A stretch of DNA of 64,000 nt from Streptomyces sp. NBC_00178 (GCF_036206005.1 NZ_CP108143.1:2170001-2234000), one strand, 5' to 3'. Counted from the stretch's first letter, positions 15,410 through 24,382 are shown. The notes: generated from the sequence alone by a model not told the origin. Program-made: numbers and translations.

Positions 15410-16678
15410 ATGACCGCGGAGACCGGGAACACCGGGAACACCGAATCGGGCACCGTCCCCTCGCGCCGGGCCCTGCTCGGCTGGGGCGGTGCCGGGCTGG
15501 CGCTCGGTGCCGTGGCCGCCGGTGGCGCGGTCGCCGCCGTGCGCTCCGGAGGGGATGCGGAACCCGCGTCGGACAGCGGCGCCGCCGTGCCCTTCCACGG
15601 TGAGCACCAGGCGGGCATCGCCACCGCCGTCCAGGACAGGCTGCACTTCGCCTCGTTCGACGTGACGACGAAGGACCGGGCCGAACTGGTCGCGCTGCTC
15701 CGGGAATGGACCCGGGCGGCCGAGCGGATGACGGCAGGGCGGACCGTGGGCGAGGGGGCGTACGGCGGTGCCGAGGAGGCGCCGCCGGACGACACGGGCG
15801 AGGCGCTCGGGCTCAGGCCCTCCCGGCTCACCCTGACCCTGGGTTTCGGCCCCTCCCTGTTCGCGACGGGCCGCTTCGGCATCGAGGACCGGCGGCCCGA
15901 AGCACTCGTGGACCTGCCGAAGTTCCCCGGCGACAACCTCGACCCGGCCCGCAGCGGCGGCGACCTGTGCGTCCAGGCCTGCGCCGACGACCCCCAGGTC
16001 GCCGTGCACGCCATCCGCAACCTCGCCAGGATCGGCATGGGGCGCACCGCGATCCGCTGGTCGCAGCTCGGGTTCGGCAAGACGTCCTCGACCACGCCCG
16101 GCGCACAGACCCCGCGCAACATGATGGGCTTCAAGGACGGCACCCGGAACATCTCGGGTACGGACGCGGCGGCCCTTCGCAAGCACGTGTGGGCCGGCGC
16201 GGCGGACGGTTCCGGGTGGATGGCGGGCGGCTCCTACCTGGTGGCCCGGCGCATCCGGATGCACATCGAGACCTGGGACCGCGCGCCGCTACGGGAGCAG
16301 GAGGACATCTTCGGCCGGGACAAGGGCGAAGGCGCGCCGGCCGGCAAGGCCAAGGAGCGCGACGAGCCGTTCCTCAAGGCGATGCTGCCCACCGCCCACG
16401 TGCGCCTGGCCCACCCGGACAGCAACGGCGGGGCGACGATCCTGCGCCGCGGCTACTCCTTCACCGACGGCACCGACGGTCTGGGCCGGCTGGACGCGGG
16501 ACTGTTCTTCCTCGCCTACCAGCGGGACATGCGCACGGGCTTCATCCCGGTGCAGCGCGGCCTCGCGGGCTCCGACGCGCTCAACGAGTACATCCAGCAC
16601 GTGGGTTCGGCGGTCTTCGCCGTCCCACCGGGCGTCCGCGACGGGGACGACTGGTGGGGCCGGGCACTGTTCTCATGA
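15410..16678 (+). CDS. efeB: Dye-decolorising peroxidase EfeB, Tat-exported
   Basis: 422 residues. Twin-arginine signal SRRALLGW (Arg19-Arg20) followed by a hydrophobic stretch; this means export of a folded, heme-loaded enzyme. The DyP signature GFKDGTRN carries the catalytic Asp243, the distal Arg is likely Arg347 (ILRRGYSF), and His330 (AHVRLAHP) is the probable proximal ligand. EfeB oxidises ferrous iron for EfeU, or in other reports removes iron from heme leaving the porphyrin intact; either would fit this block. The gene starts 12 nt after efeO. 73 nt separate it from efeU, with a short GGCCGGCGATCGCCGG palindrome in the gap. Confidence 0.95.
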   Translation: MTAETGNTGNTESGTVPSRRALLGWGGAGLALGAVAAGGAVAAVRSGGDAEPASDSGAAVPFHGEHQAGIATAVQDRLHFASFDVTTKDRAELVALLREWTRAAERMTAGRTVGEGAYGGAEEAPPDDTGEALGLRPSRLTLTLGFGPSLFATGRFGIEDRRPEALVDLPKFPGDNLDPARSGGDLCVQACADDPQVAVHAIRNLARIGMGRTAIRWSQLGFGKTSSTTPGAQTPRNMMGFKDGTRNISGTDAAALRKHVWAGAADGSGWMAGGSYLVARRIRMHIETWDRAPLREQEDIFGRDKGEGAPAGKAKERDEPFLKAMLPTAHVRLAHPDSNGGATILRRGYSFTDGTDGLGRLDAGLFFLAYQRDMRTGFIPVQRGLAGSDALNEYIQHVGSAVFAVPPGVRDGDDWWGRALFS

Positions 16679-16751
16679 GCGTCACCCCTCGTCCGGCCGG
16701 CGATCGCCGGGCCGGCACCGCACCCAGGACCGGCACCGTGGAGGGACCCGC

Positions 16752-17720
16752 ATGTTCGGCAACTATCTGATCGGCCTGCGCGAGGGTCTGGAGGCGGGAC
16801 TGGTCGTCTGCATCCTGATCGCCTACCTGGTCAAGACCGGGCGCCGCGACGCACTGCGCCCGGTGTGGACGGGCATCGGGATCGCCTGCGCCATCTCGCT
16901 GGCCTTCGGCGCCGCGCTCGAATTCGGTTCGCAGGAGCTGACGTTCGAGGCGCAGGAGGCGCTGGGCGGTTCGCTGTCGGTCGTCGCCGTCGGGCTGGTG
17001 ACCTGGATGGTGTTCTGGATGCGGCGCACCGCGCGGCATCTGAGGAAGGAGCTGCACGACAGGCTCGACTCGGCTCTCGCGATGGGGACCGGCGCGCTGG
17101 TGGCGACCGCGTTCCTGGCGGTGGGCCGCGAGGGCCTGGAGACCGCCCTGTTCGTCTGGGCGTCGGTGCGGGCGAGCGGCGAGGGCTCCTCGTCGCCGCT
17201 GATCGGTGTCCTGTCCGGCATCGCGACGGCCATCGCGCTGAGCTGGCTGTTCTACCGGGGCGCGCTGAAGATCAACCTGTCGCGGTTCTTCACCTGGACG
17301 GGCGGCATGCTCGTCGTCGTGGCGGCCGGTGTGCTCGCCTACGGAGTCCACGACCTGCAGGAGGCGCGCTTCCTCGGGGGCCTCCAGGACAAGGCGTTCG
17401 ACGTCACGGCCACGATCCCGCCGGACAGCTGGTACGGCACGCTGCTCAAGGGCGTCCTCAACTTCCAGGCCGACCCGACCGTCCTCCAGGTCACGGTGTG
17501 GGCGCTGTATCTCGTCCCCACACTCGCGCTGTTCCTCGCCCCGGTAGGGTTCAGGCGGTCAGTGCGGACGACGGATCAGAAGGCGCAGAAGGCAACGGAT
17601 GACAAGGCTGGGTCGACTGGCGGCGGGGCTCGCGACGGCGACGGTGCTGAGCGTGACGGCGAGCGGCTGCGTGACGGTGCACGGGGAGCGGGAAGTCGTG
17701 CCGGGAGCGACGAGGTCTGA
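16752..17720 (+). CDS. efeU: Iron permease EfeU (FTR1 family)
   Basis: 322 residues, seven hydrophobic helices. Both iron-binding REGLE motifs are present: REGLE at 10-14 and REGLE at 126-130, as in FTR1/EfeU permeases. It takes up ferric iron produced by EfeB from ferrous iron, in complex with EfeO. After the last helix (LYLVPTLALFLAPVGFRRS) comes a hydrophilic tail of some 55 residues rich in Gly, Asp and Arg. The last 122 nt of this tail overlap, in another frame, the signal-peptide region of the next gene. Family members usually end shortly after FRRS, so the long tail may be a by-product of the overlap or of a lost stop codon. Confidence 0.94.
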   Translation: MFGNYLIGLREGLEAGLVVCILIAYLVKTGRRDALRPVWTGIGIACAISLAFGAALEFGSQELTFEAQEALGGSLSVVAVGLVTWMVFWMRRTARHLRKELHDRLDSALAMGTGALVATAFLAVGREGLETALFVWASVRASGEGSSSPLIGVLSGIATAIALSWLFYRGALKINLSRFFTWTGGMLVVVAAGVLAYGVHDLQEARFLGGLQDKAFDVTATIPPDSWYGTLLKGVLNFQADPTVLQVTVWALYLVPTLALFLAPVGFRRSVRTTDQKAQKATDDKAGSTGGGARDGDGAERDGERLRDGARGAGSRAGSDEV

Positions 17721-18606
17721 GGCCGCGAAGGCCCTGGAGGACTTCACCGTCGCGTACAACAAGGCGGACAAGGCGTACGATCCGGCGCTGGACGCGGACC
17801 GGGTGACCGGTTCGCTGGGCGCGATCAACCAGGCCGGGCTGGCCGCACGGGGGAAGAACAACCCGGGCGGGAACCGGGCCCACAAGCCGCTGGAACTGAC
17901 GGACGCCTCCTACGTCATCCCCGAGAAGGCGGGCTGGCCGCGCTGGTTCGTCGCGGACACCGACTCCGACCGCGACCAGGACGGCGGGAAGGCGGACACC
18001 CGCTGGCTGCTGGTGTTCGTGCGCACCGCCCCGGACGCGAAGTGGAAGGCCGCCTATCTGGCGGTCGTGGCGGCGTCCGAGGTGCCGAAGTTCCGCAGGA
18101 GCGCCGAGGGCTGGGCCCAGCCCGTGCCCTCGGCCGGCACGGATGCCGCACTCGCCACGCCCCCGGCCCGACTGAGCGCCACGTACACCGGCTTCCTCCG
18201 GACGGGCGCCCCGGACGTCTTCGCCCCGGGCGCGACGACCTCGGGCTGGCGGGACGCGCGGAAGAACACCCGCAGGCCGGGCTTCTCGTTCCAGTACATC
18301 GACCAGAAGCTGGACTACGGGACGTTCGCGCCGCTGGGCCTGACGACGGAGGACGGCGGCGCGCTGGTCTTCTTCAGCAGCAAGCACTTCGAGCGCCAGA
18401 CCGCGGCCGAGGGCCTGCGTCCGGCGGTCACGGCGGACGTGCGGGCGCTGCTGACCGGCGAGGTGAAGAACACCCTGACCAAGGAACGGGTCTCCAGCCA
18501 GCTGGTCTACGTGCCCAAGAAGAGCGCGGGAGACCCCGGCGGCACGGACGGCAGGGTACGGGTGCTGAACCGGCTGCCCGGACTGATAGCGGCGCAGGGT
18601 TCCTGA
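17599..18606 (+). CDS. Lipoprotein of unknown function, downstream of efeUOB
   Basis: 335 residues starting at ATG 17599 inside the 3' end of efeU. The signal peptide ends in a lipobox TASGC with Cys24. The mature part is globular (LEDFTVAYNKADKAYDPALD; WPRWFVADTDSDRD; TRWLLVFVRTAPDAKWKAAY) and looks like one of the large actinomycete lipoproteins of unknown function. No metal-binding motif is clear. The 122-nt overlap with efeU means it is translated from the same mRNA and suggests, but does not prove, a role beside iron uptake. Its gene converges on the primase-like gene and is separated from it by a small hairpin. Confidence 0.8.
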   Translation: MTRLGRLAAGLATATVLSVTASGCVTVHGEREVVPGATRSEAAKALEDFTVAYNKADKAYDPALDADRVTGSLGAINQAGLAARGKNNPGGNRAHKPLELTDASYVIPEKAGWPRWFVADTDSDRDQDGGKADTRWLLVFVRTAPDAKWKAAYLAVVAASEVPKFRRSAEGWAQPVPSAGTDAALATPPARLSATYTGFLRTGAPDVFAPGATTSGWRDARKNTRRPGFSFQYIDQKLDYGTFAPLGLTTEDGGALVFFSSKHFERQTAAEGLRPAVTADVRALLTGEVKNTLTKERVSSQLVYVPKKSAGDPGGTDGRVRVLNRLPGLIAAQGS

Positions 18607-18611
18607 CCGCC

Positions 18612-18634
18612 GGCTCCGGGACGGGTCCCGGGCC
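18612..18634. terminator. Short hairpin between convergent genes
   Basis: CCGGGAC (18616-18622) pairs with GTCCCGG (18625-18631), with GGC/GCC flanks extending the stem past a bulge. It is 6 nt after the lipoprotein stop and 10 nt before the end of the convergent gene. Confidence 0.5.
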
Positions 18635-18643
18635 GACGGGACG

Positions 18644-19387
18644 TCAGCGGCTGAGCGGCCAGGCGACCGCGTCGTGCGCGAGGTCGCTCTCGTCGGCCGT
18701 GTCCGCGTACTGCGCGCAGGCGTCGGTCAGCGCCTCCAGCAGGGTCAGCGGATCGGGCAGGGGGTTCTCGGGACCGCGGATCCAGCGGACGTCCAGCTCA
18801 CCGGGCAGCCGGGCGGGCGGCAGGAGGACGTAACTGCCACGGCAGTGCCAGCGCAGTCCCGGATGCTCGTCCATGGTCTCGGGGTGGCTGTCGAGCTCAC
18901 AGGGCCACCACTCGTCCTCGTCCTCGGGGGTGCCCCGGGTGGCGGTGAAGAACAGCATCCGGTCGTCCCCGGACTGTGCGACCGGGCCCACGTCGACGCC
19001 GTCGTCGGTGAGCCGCTGCAGGGCGGCGCGCCCGGCGGTCAGGGGCACGTCGAGGACGTCGTGCACGAGGCCGGTCGCGGTGATGAAGTTGGCCAGCGGC
19101 TGGCCGGCCGCCCAGCGCTCGATCTGGTCGCGGTCCGTCGTGGACTGCGTCTGCCAGGCGAAGGAGACGGGGTGCCGTGCCGGGGTGGGGCAGCCGATGC
19201 GTTCGCACGAACACCGGTAGCCGGACGGGTGCGCCGCGGGTGAGATGGGCATTCCCGCTTCGGCGACGGCCAGGAGCAGCCCCAGCCGGGCCGCGTCGTC
19301 GGCCTCCGGCTGCTGTTTCGGCCGCCTGCGCAGCCACTGGGAAATCCTGCCCTCTGTGCCGCGATAGCGGCCGGAATCGGCGCCCAT
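18644..19387 (-). CDS. Bifunctional DNA primase/polymerase-domain protein (PrimPol-like)
   Basis: 247 residues. CSCERIGCPTPARHP (about 59-73) is the cysteine-bearing stretch that opens prim-pol domains of this actinobacterial family, followed by acid- and aromatic-rich segments (NFITATGLVHDVLDVP; DRMLFFTATRG; WHCRGSYVLLPPARLPGG-like) in the expected order. In plasmids and phages such domains prime and extend DNA; chromosomal Streptomyces members are stand-alone, short, and their role is unproven. No helicase or replication gene is nearby. The start at 19387 is the first in-frame Met; a later Met near residue 46 would remove a basic stretch (QWLRRRPKQQ). Confidence 0.75.
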   Translation of the reverse strand: MGADSGRYRGTEGRISQWLRRRPKQQPEADDAARLGLLLAVAEAGMPISPAAHPSGYRCSCERIGCPTPARHPVSFAWQTQSTTDRDQIERWAAGQPLANFITATGLVHDVLDVPLTAGRAALQRLTDDGVDVGPVAQSGDDRMLFFTATRGTPEDEDEWWPCELDSHPETMDEHPGLRWHCRGSYVLLPPARLPGELDVRWIRGPENPLPDPLTLLEALTDACAQYADTADESDLAHDAVAWPLSR

Positions 19388-19528
19388 CTATCCCCTCACC
19401 TCAGCGGTTTCGTCTCCATGGTCCCACCATCCTGCTCCTCGGGTGGCCGAAGTCGGCGAGCGGGGTGCCCGGACAGCCGTGCGGAGAGGCGGCGACTCGT
19501 GGCGAATGTCACGAAATCGTTGATCGTT

Positions 19529-20140
19529 TCAGGGCCTCGGAGTGAGTCCGCGCAGGGCGTGGTCGACGACCGCGTCGGCGTACTCGTGGGTCAGGGGAAG
19601 GGTTCTCAGCAGCCAGCGGTGGGTCAGCGGGGCCACGAGGAGCTCCAGGGCGACCCGCGGATCGGCGTCGGCGCGGACGTCTCCGGCCTCCTGCGCGGCG
19701 CGCAGGCGTGTGACATACAACTGGAGCTGGGGTTCGAGGAGGTCCTCGACGAACCGGGCGGCCAGCGCCGGATCGATGACCCCCTCCGCGGTCAGGGCCC
19801 GAGTGGGCGCCTCGGTCGCGGGGTCGTTCAGCTCGTCGACCGTGGCCCGCAGGACGGCTCTGAGGTCGGCGGCCAGGTCCCCGGTGTCCGGGATGGCGGG
19901 CTCGCCGGCTTCCTCCGACCGCCGGGCGGCCATGTCGAGGAACGCCTCCATGAGCACGGCCGACTTGGAGGGCCACCAGCGGTAGATGGTCTGCTTGCCG
20001 ACCCCCGCCCGGGCCGCGATGCCCTCGATCGTGGTCCTCGCGTACCCGGCCTCGCCGACCAGGGCGAGCGCGGCGTCGTAGATCGCACGGCGGGAGCGGT
20101 CGCTGCGGCGGCTGGAGTCGGGGGCCTTCTGGGGTGCCAT
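19529..20140 (-). CDS. TetR-family transcriptional regulator
   Basis: 203 residues. The N-terminal helix-turn-helix is standard for TetR: RRAIYDAALALVGEAGYART then IEGIAARAGVGKQTIYRWWP (about 17-57). The C-terminal ligand domain begins around residue 65 and contains WLLRTLPLTHEYADAVVDHA. It is divergent from the DDAH-like hydrolase gene, with 184 nt between the starts, so that gene is a possible target together with its own promoter. The effector is unknown. Minus-strand neighbours downstream are unrelated. Confidence 0.88.
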   Translation of the reverse strand: MAPQKAPDSSRRSDRSRRAIYDAALALVGEAGYARTTIEGIAARAGVGKQTIYRWWPSKSAVLMEAFLDMAARRSEEAGEPAIPDTGDLAADLRAVLRATVDELNDPATEAPTRALTAEGVIDPALAARFVEDLLEPQLQLYVTRLRAAQEAGDVRADADPRVALELLVAPLTHRWLLRTLPLTHEYADAVVDHALRGLTPRP

Positions 20141-20324
20141 CGGGCCAGCCTAGAGCCCGTACGGTCCGGTGCGGGGCGTCCCGCCGGTCACCCCGCCGGC
20201 CCACGCGAACCACCCGAACGGATCACAGCGCGACGGCCCGGCGGGGGCGCACCATGAGCTCACGCACACACCCCGTGCGTATCCCGCCGTTCCGCGGCCG
20301 AGGCCGCCGTTCGTAGGAGCCCGC

Positions 20325-21140
20325 ATGACCCGTGACGCCACCCCTCGTCGCTACCTGATGTGCGCCCCGGTCCACTTCGAGGTCACGTACTCCATCAACC
20401 CGTGGATGGACCCGTCGAAGCCCGTGGACCTGCCCCTGGCCAACACCCAGTGGGAGGACCTGCGCGACCGCTACCGGGCGCTCGGCCACACCGTCGAACT
20501 CCTCACCCCGCGCCCCGACCTGCCCGACATGGTGTTCGCCGCCAACGGCGCGACGGTCGTCGACGGGCGCGTCCTGGGTGCCCTGTTCGCCTACCGCGAG
20601 CGCTTCGCGGAGGCCGAGGCGCACCGCGACTGGTTCCGGTCCCACGGCTTCACCGAGATCCACGAGCCGGACCACGTCAACGAGGGCGAGGGCGACTTCG
20701 CCGTGACCTCGTCGTACGTCCTGGCCGGACGCGGCTTCCGGTCCAGCCCGCTCTCGCACGGTGAGGCGCAGGAGTTCTTCGGGCGCCCGGTGATCGGCCT
20801 CGACCTGGTGGACCCGCGCTACTACCACCTGGACACCGCGCTGTGCGTGCTCGACGACGCGGCCGACGAGATCATGTACTACCCGGGGGCGTTCTCGCCC
20901 GGCAGCCGCAGGGTGCTGGCCCGGCTCTTCCCCGACGCGCTGACCGCCAGGGAGGCGGACGCCGCGGCGTTCGGCCTCAACGCGGTGAGCGACGGACGGC
21001 ACGTGCTGCTGCCGCAGGGCGCCGTGGGGCTCTTCGACCCGCTGCGCGACCGGGGCTTCGAGCCGCTTCCGATGGACCTGAGCGAGTTGCTCAAGGGCGG
21101 TGGCAGCGTGAAGTGCTGCACCCAGGAGCTGCGGCCCTGA
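20325..21140 (+). CDS. Dimethylarginine dimethylaminohydrolase-like (amidinotransferase/arginine deiminase fold)
   Basis: 271 residues. Guanidine-modifying fold marks: MCAPVHFEV near the start, DMVFAANGA with the substrate-binding Asp, EGEGDF, the catalytic His in YYHLDTALCVL, and the nucleophile Cys in SVKCCTQEL near the C-terminus. The protein should hydrolyse N-methylated arginine or a related guanidino compound to citrulline or ornithine. Whether the substrate is dimethylarginine cannot be settled from sequence alone. ATG at 20325 has GTAGGAG 5 nt upstream. The gene is divergent from a TetR gene and convergent with the Rsm22-like gene. Confidence 0.88.
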   Translation: MTRDATPRRYLMCAPVHFEVTYSINPWMDPSKPVDLPLANTQWEDLRDRYRALGHTVELLTPRPDLPDMVFAANGATVVDGRVLGALFAYRERFAEAEAHRDWFRSHGFTEIHEPDHVNEGEGDFAVTSSYVLAGRGFRSSPLSHGEAQEFFGRPVIGLDLVDPRYYHLDTALCVLDDAADEIMYYPGAFSPGSRRVLARLFPDALTAREADAAAFGLNAVSDGRHVLLPQGAVGLFDPLRDRGFEPLPMDLSELLKGGGSVKCCTQELRP

Positions 21141-21163
21141 GCACCGTCCCGTGATCCCGCCGG

Positions 21164-21180
21164 GCGGCCCTCAGGGCCGC
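21164..21180. terminator. Small hairpin between convergent genes
   Basis: GCGGCCC and GGGCCGC flank TCA, a 7-bp stem that includes the stop codon of the minus-strand gene in its loop. It is weak but the only hairpin in the 30-nt gap. Confidence 0.4.
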
Positions 21181-22175
21181 TCGTCGGTCCCGGGCGGCGG
21201 CCACGCGTCACCCCACGCGGTGTCCCGGGCGGCACGGTAGAGCGAGCCGTGCCGCTTGGTGACCGTGGCGCGCCGCAGGCCCTCCTCCAGCGTGCAGAGC
21301 TCCAGCAGCACCTGCCCCTTGCGGATCTGCGGCCTGCGCGTGACGCGGGCGGAGGCGGGGGCGGTCGGGAAGCGCGTCGCGACGACGTAGCTGAACTTCT
21401 CGTCCTCGTGGCTGAGGGTGCCCCCCTTGACCCGGCGGTGGAGCGACGAACGGCTGACCCGCGCCGAGAAGTGGCACCAGTCGGTGCCGGGCTCGATGGG
21501 GCAGGTGCCGTCGTGCGGGCAGGGCGCCGCGACGCTCAGCCCCGCGGCGATCAGCCGGTCCCGGGCCTCGATGACGCGGGCGTAGCCGTCGGGGGTGCCG
21601 GGCTCGACGACGACCACCGCCTGGGCGGCCGCCGCCGCGGCGTCCACGAGGGCGACCCGGTCCTCGGGCGTGAGCTCCTTGAGCACGTACGACACCGTCA
21701 CCAGGTCGGTGGGCGCGAGGTCCAGGGCGGTGCCGATCCGTGCCCGCTGCCAGACCGCGGCGCGCAGGCCGGGGATGCCGGACGCCTCGGCCAGCTCACG
21801 GCCGAGCGTGAGGGCGGGCTCGGCCCAGTCCAGCACCGTCGTCCGCGGCCCGTCCCACGCCCCGGCGACCGCCCAGGCCGCCGCACCCGTGCCGCCGCCG
21901 ATGTCGGTGTGCGTGGCGGGCGTCCACCCGGGGGCGGCCTCGCGGAACGCGTCGAGGCAGGACCGTACGGCCTCGAAGGTCGCGGGCATGCGGTACGCGG
22001 CGTACGCGGCGACGTCCGAGCGGTCCCGGAGCACCGGAACGTCGGTGGGGGTGGTCCCGCGGTAACTGGCGATCAGCCGGTCGACCGCCTGCGCGGCCTG
22101 GGACGGCGGCAGTCCGTCCAGCAGTGCTGACAGCGCCGCGCGCAGGGATTCCGCGGTGGGGAGGGTGTCGTTCAC
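21171..22175 (-). CDS. Rsm22-family rRNA methyltransferase-like protein
   Basis: 334 residues. A Rossmann methyltransferase core (THTDIGGGTGAAAWAV, TVLDWAEPALTLGRELA, DLVTVSYVLKELTPEDR) is followed by the cysteine cluster PCPHDGTCP and DWCHFSARV typical of Rsm22/METTL17 proteins, where the cysteines hold an iron-sulfur cluster. The mitochondrial homologue acts on small-subunit ribosome assembly; the actinobacterial proteins are thought to be cytosolic. Function is inferred from the family. It begins at 22175 and converges on the DDAH-like gene. Confidence 0.87.
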   Translation of the reverse strand: MNDTLPTAESLRAALSALLDGLPPSQAAQAVDRLIASYRGTTPTDVPVLRDRSDVAAYAAYRMPATFEAVRSCLDAFREAAPGWTPATHTDIGGGTGAAAWAVAGAWDGPRTTVLDWAEPALTLGRELAEASGIPGLRAAVWQRARIGTALDLAPTDLVTVSYVLKELTPEDRVALVDAAAAAAQAVVVVEPGTPDGYARVIEARDRLIAAGLSVAAPCPHDGTCPIEPGTDWCHFSARVSRSSLHRRVKGGTLSHEDEKFSYVVATRFPTAPASARVTRRPQIRKGQVLLELCTLEEGLRRATVTKRHGSLYRAARDTAWGDAWPPPGTDERP

Positions 22176-22362
22176 CGCCGAATTCTAGGCGCAGCGCGAC
22201 CGGGGCCGTGACGGGCAGGTCCCCCCGCCTTCCCCGGGTCCTGGTACACGACCGCGACGAAACCGCCGCGCGGCCGAACCCCTGCCTGTCACCGCCCCGT
22301 TGCTACGCTGATCGCCGCCCGCGCCCGGGGAGGGTGCGGCGGATGCTCATCCGGGGGAAACC

Positions 22363-23673
22363 ATGGGACAGAGGATCGTGCGCCTGGCTCTGGTCGGCGG
22401 GGTGCTGGTTCTCGCCCTGCTGCTCCTCCTCGCCATGTGCGCAGGGGGCGCGGACGGCGGCGGGGACGACGGGGCACCGGAGCGGCCCCGGAAGAGGAGC
22501 GCGGGCCCGGCGACCCGGCTGAACGTGCCGCGGGAGTACACGACGGGACGCGGCTGGGAGGTCGTCGGCGCGGGCCCCGACTACGCCGTCTCGCATCCGA
22601 CGGGGCGACTGGGCTACCTCGTGCGGACGCCGGACGGGCGCTACCGGCTGCGGACACTCGACGCGGAGACGGGCCGGGCCGGCTGGCACGGCGAGGCCCT
22701 GACCTCGGCGGACCCCGAGCGCTTCCCGAAGCTGATCACCGTGGCCAAGGACGACCGGCAGTTCTTCGTGACGTGGTCCCTCGGACGGACCGGAGACGCG
22801 CTCACCCCCGCGAAGGGCTTCGTCTCCCTCGACGTGTACGACGTCGAGGACGGTGGGCACCGGCACGTCGAGGTGCCGTGGACGGGCGTGCCGGCCGTCA
22901 CGGCGACGGGCCCCGGCGTCCTGATCACCGACGGGAGCGCGGCCGGCACGGTCGTGGACCCCGTGGACGGCGGGGTGTCGGCGATCGGCGCGTCCGCGGC
23001 CCGGTACCCGGAGGACTGTCCCGCCTGCGAGCAGCTCACCGAGGTGCGGGGGCAGACGGCGAAGGGGCTGCTCCTGAGCGGGTCGCGCGAGTTCTGGGTG
23101 CGCGGCGGCTGGTTCAGCCGCCGGTCCGCCCCGCCGGGCGCCGACCCCCGGTCGGGGATTCCGACGTCCGTCGTGCCCGGGCTCGTCCTGGCCAGGTGGC
23201 AGCCGGCGGCGGGGACGCGGCAGGCCGCGACCCACCAGATCTGGACGGTCCACGACACGGTGAGCGGGAAGCCGGTCGTGTCGGTCCGGTGCCACAGGCC
23301 GGCCATGGAACCCGGGACCCATCCGCAGGCGGTTCTCTCCCCCTCGGCCCGCTACCTGGTGGCGGGGAACCTGGCCTTCGACCTGACCGGTGGGAAGGCG
23401 TTCTGCTTCGAGGACGAGGGCGGCGCGGCGCGGCTGACGTTCGCCTCGGTGACGGACGGCGGCAGCGCGTACGGCGCGACGGACGCGCGCGACGCCGACG
23501 AGGCGCTGCGCGGCGGCACGGGCCCGGTCTCGATGAGCTTCCCGTCCTGGGACGTCGAGGCGCTGCCCCCGAACACGCGCCTGCCGGACATGGAGACCGC
23601 CGGCACCGGGGTGTTCCGCTGGACGGACCGCAAGGACCGGCTCCACCTGATCGGCTACCCGCGCACCGGGTGA
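22363..23673 (+). CDS. Membrane-anchored propeller-like protein of unknown function
   Basis: 436 residues. One N-terminal transmembrane helix (residues 6-26, Leu-rich) anchors an extracellular domain made of repeated beta units (YAVSHPTGRLGYLVRTPDG; QIWTVHDTVSGKPVVSV; YLVAGNLAFDLTGGKAFCF), which resembles a WD40- or PQQ-like propeller. Cys pairs in PEDCPACEQL and in the C-terminal half could make disulfides. No enzymatic motif is seen. It is not clearly in an operon: the 187-nt upstream gap contains a likely promoter and the downstream gene is convergent. Confidence 0.7.
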   Translation: MGQRIVRLALVGGVLVLALLLLLAMCAGGADGGGDDGAPERPRKRSAGPATRLNVPREYTTGRGWEVVGAGPDYAVSHPTGRLGYLVRTPDGRYRLRTLDAETGRAGWHGEALTSADPERFPKLITVAKDDRQFFVTWSLGRTGDALTPAKGFVSLDVYDVEDGGHRHVEVPWTGVPAVTATGPGVLITDGSAAGTVVDPVDGGVSAIGASAARYPEDCPACEQLTEVRGQTAKGLLLSGSREFWVRGGWFSRRSAPPGADPRSGIPTSVVPGLVLARWQPAAGTRQAATHQIWTVHDTVSGKPVVSVRCHRPAMEPGTHPQAVLSPSARYLVAGNLAFDLTGGKAFCFEDEGGAARLTFASVTDGGSAYGATDARDADEALRGGTGPVSMSFPSWDVEALPPNTRLPDMETAGTGVFRWTDRKDRLHLIGYPRTG

Positions 23674-23697
23674 ACCTGCGGGGCGTACGCCGTCCCC

Positions 23698-24303
23698 TCA
23701 GTCGGCCCGCCGGGCAGACCGGAGCAGGGCGCGCCGGTAGCGGACGCGGAAGACGCGCTGGGCGACGAGCAGCAGCGGGAAGAGCCGCCGCCACACCCCG
23801 GCGGGCGCGGGGGCGGTGAGCGACCGCAGGGTCAGGGTGACGCGGCCGCCGGGGCCGCGGCGTACGACGAAGGCCTCCTCGCCGGACACCGGGTGCCCGG
23901 GGAGCGTGCCGTAGGCGAAGCCGCGGGTGTCGGCCGTGTCGACGACCGCCACGATCCGCACGGGTTCGTGCACGGCCAGGCGCCTCCAGCCCGCGGTGAT
24001 GCGGTACTCGGCCCCCTCGGCGACCTCGTCGTCCGCGTCGCCCGCGCCCGTCGGCGGTTTCGCACCGTCCGCGCCCGCCGACGGTGCGACGGCGAAGCCG
24101 CTGCGCCGCTTCACGCCCCAGCGGAGCACCGCCTCGGAGGCGGCGCGCCAGTCGTCGTCGCCCCGGCCGATGTCCACGGTCGTCTCGAACCGCCGGAAGC
24201 CCGGGACGGCGTCCCGCCACTCCGGGTCGCCCGGGCGGGTCGCACCGGCCGGGGCGTAGGTGAGCGGTGTGCGGCCTGGGCCGTCGGACCGTTCGGGGCT
24301 CAT
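23698..24303 (-). CDS. DUF1990-domain protein
   Basis: 201 residues. LTYAPAGATRPGDPEW and the block GFRRFETTVDIGRG, ASEAVLRWGVKRRSGF, DTRGFAYGTLPGHPVSGEEA, VTLTLRSLTAPA occur in the order of the DUF1990 family, a lipid-binding-like beta barrel of unknown function. ATG at 24303 has AGGAG upstream and is preferred over longer readings that pass through the upstream MFS gene tail. Between this gene and the Bcr/CflA gene upstream is a 104-nt gap that includes the short tandem repeat at 24383-24410; the two may be co-transcribed. Confidence 0.85.
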   Translation of the reverse strand: MSPERSDGPGRTPLTYAPAGATRPGDPEWRDAVPGFRRFETTVDIGRGDDDWRAASEAVLRWGVKRRSGFAVAPSAGADGAKPPTGAGDADDEVAEGAEYRITAGWRRLAVHEPVRIVAVVDTADTRGFAYGTLPGHPVSGEEAFVVRRGPGGRVTLTLRSLTAPAPAGVWRRLFPLLLVAQRVFRVRYRRALLRSARRAD

Positions 24304-24382
24304 GGCCGGCTCCTGTGGCGGACGTCGGTGTGTCTCCCGGTCACCCGGATCCGCCCTGTGCGGCGCGGGCGGTGCACCGTCA

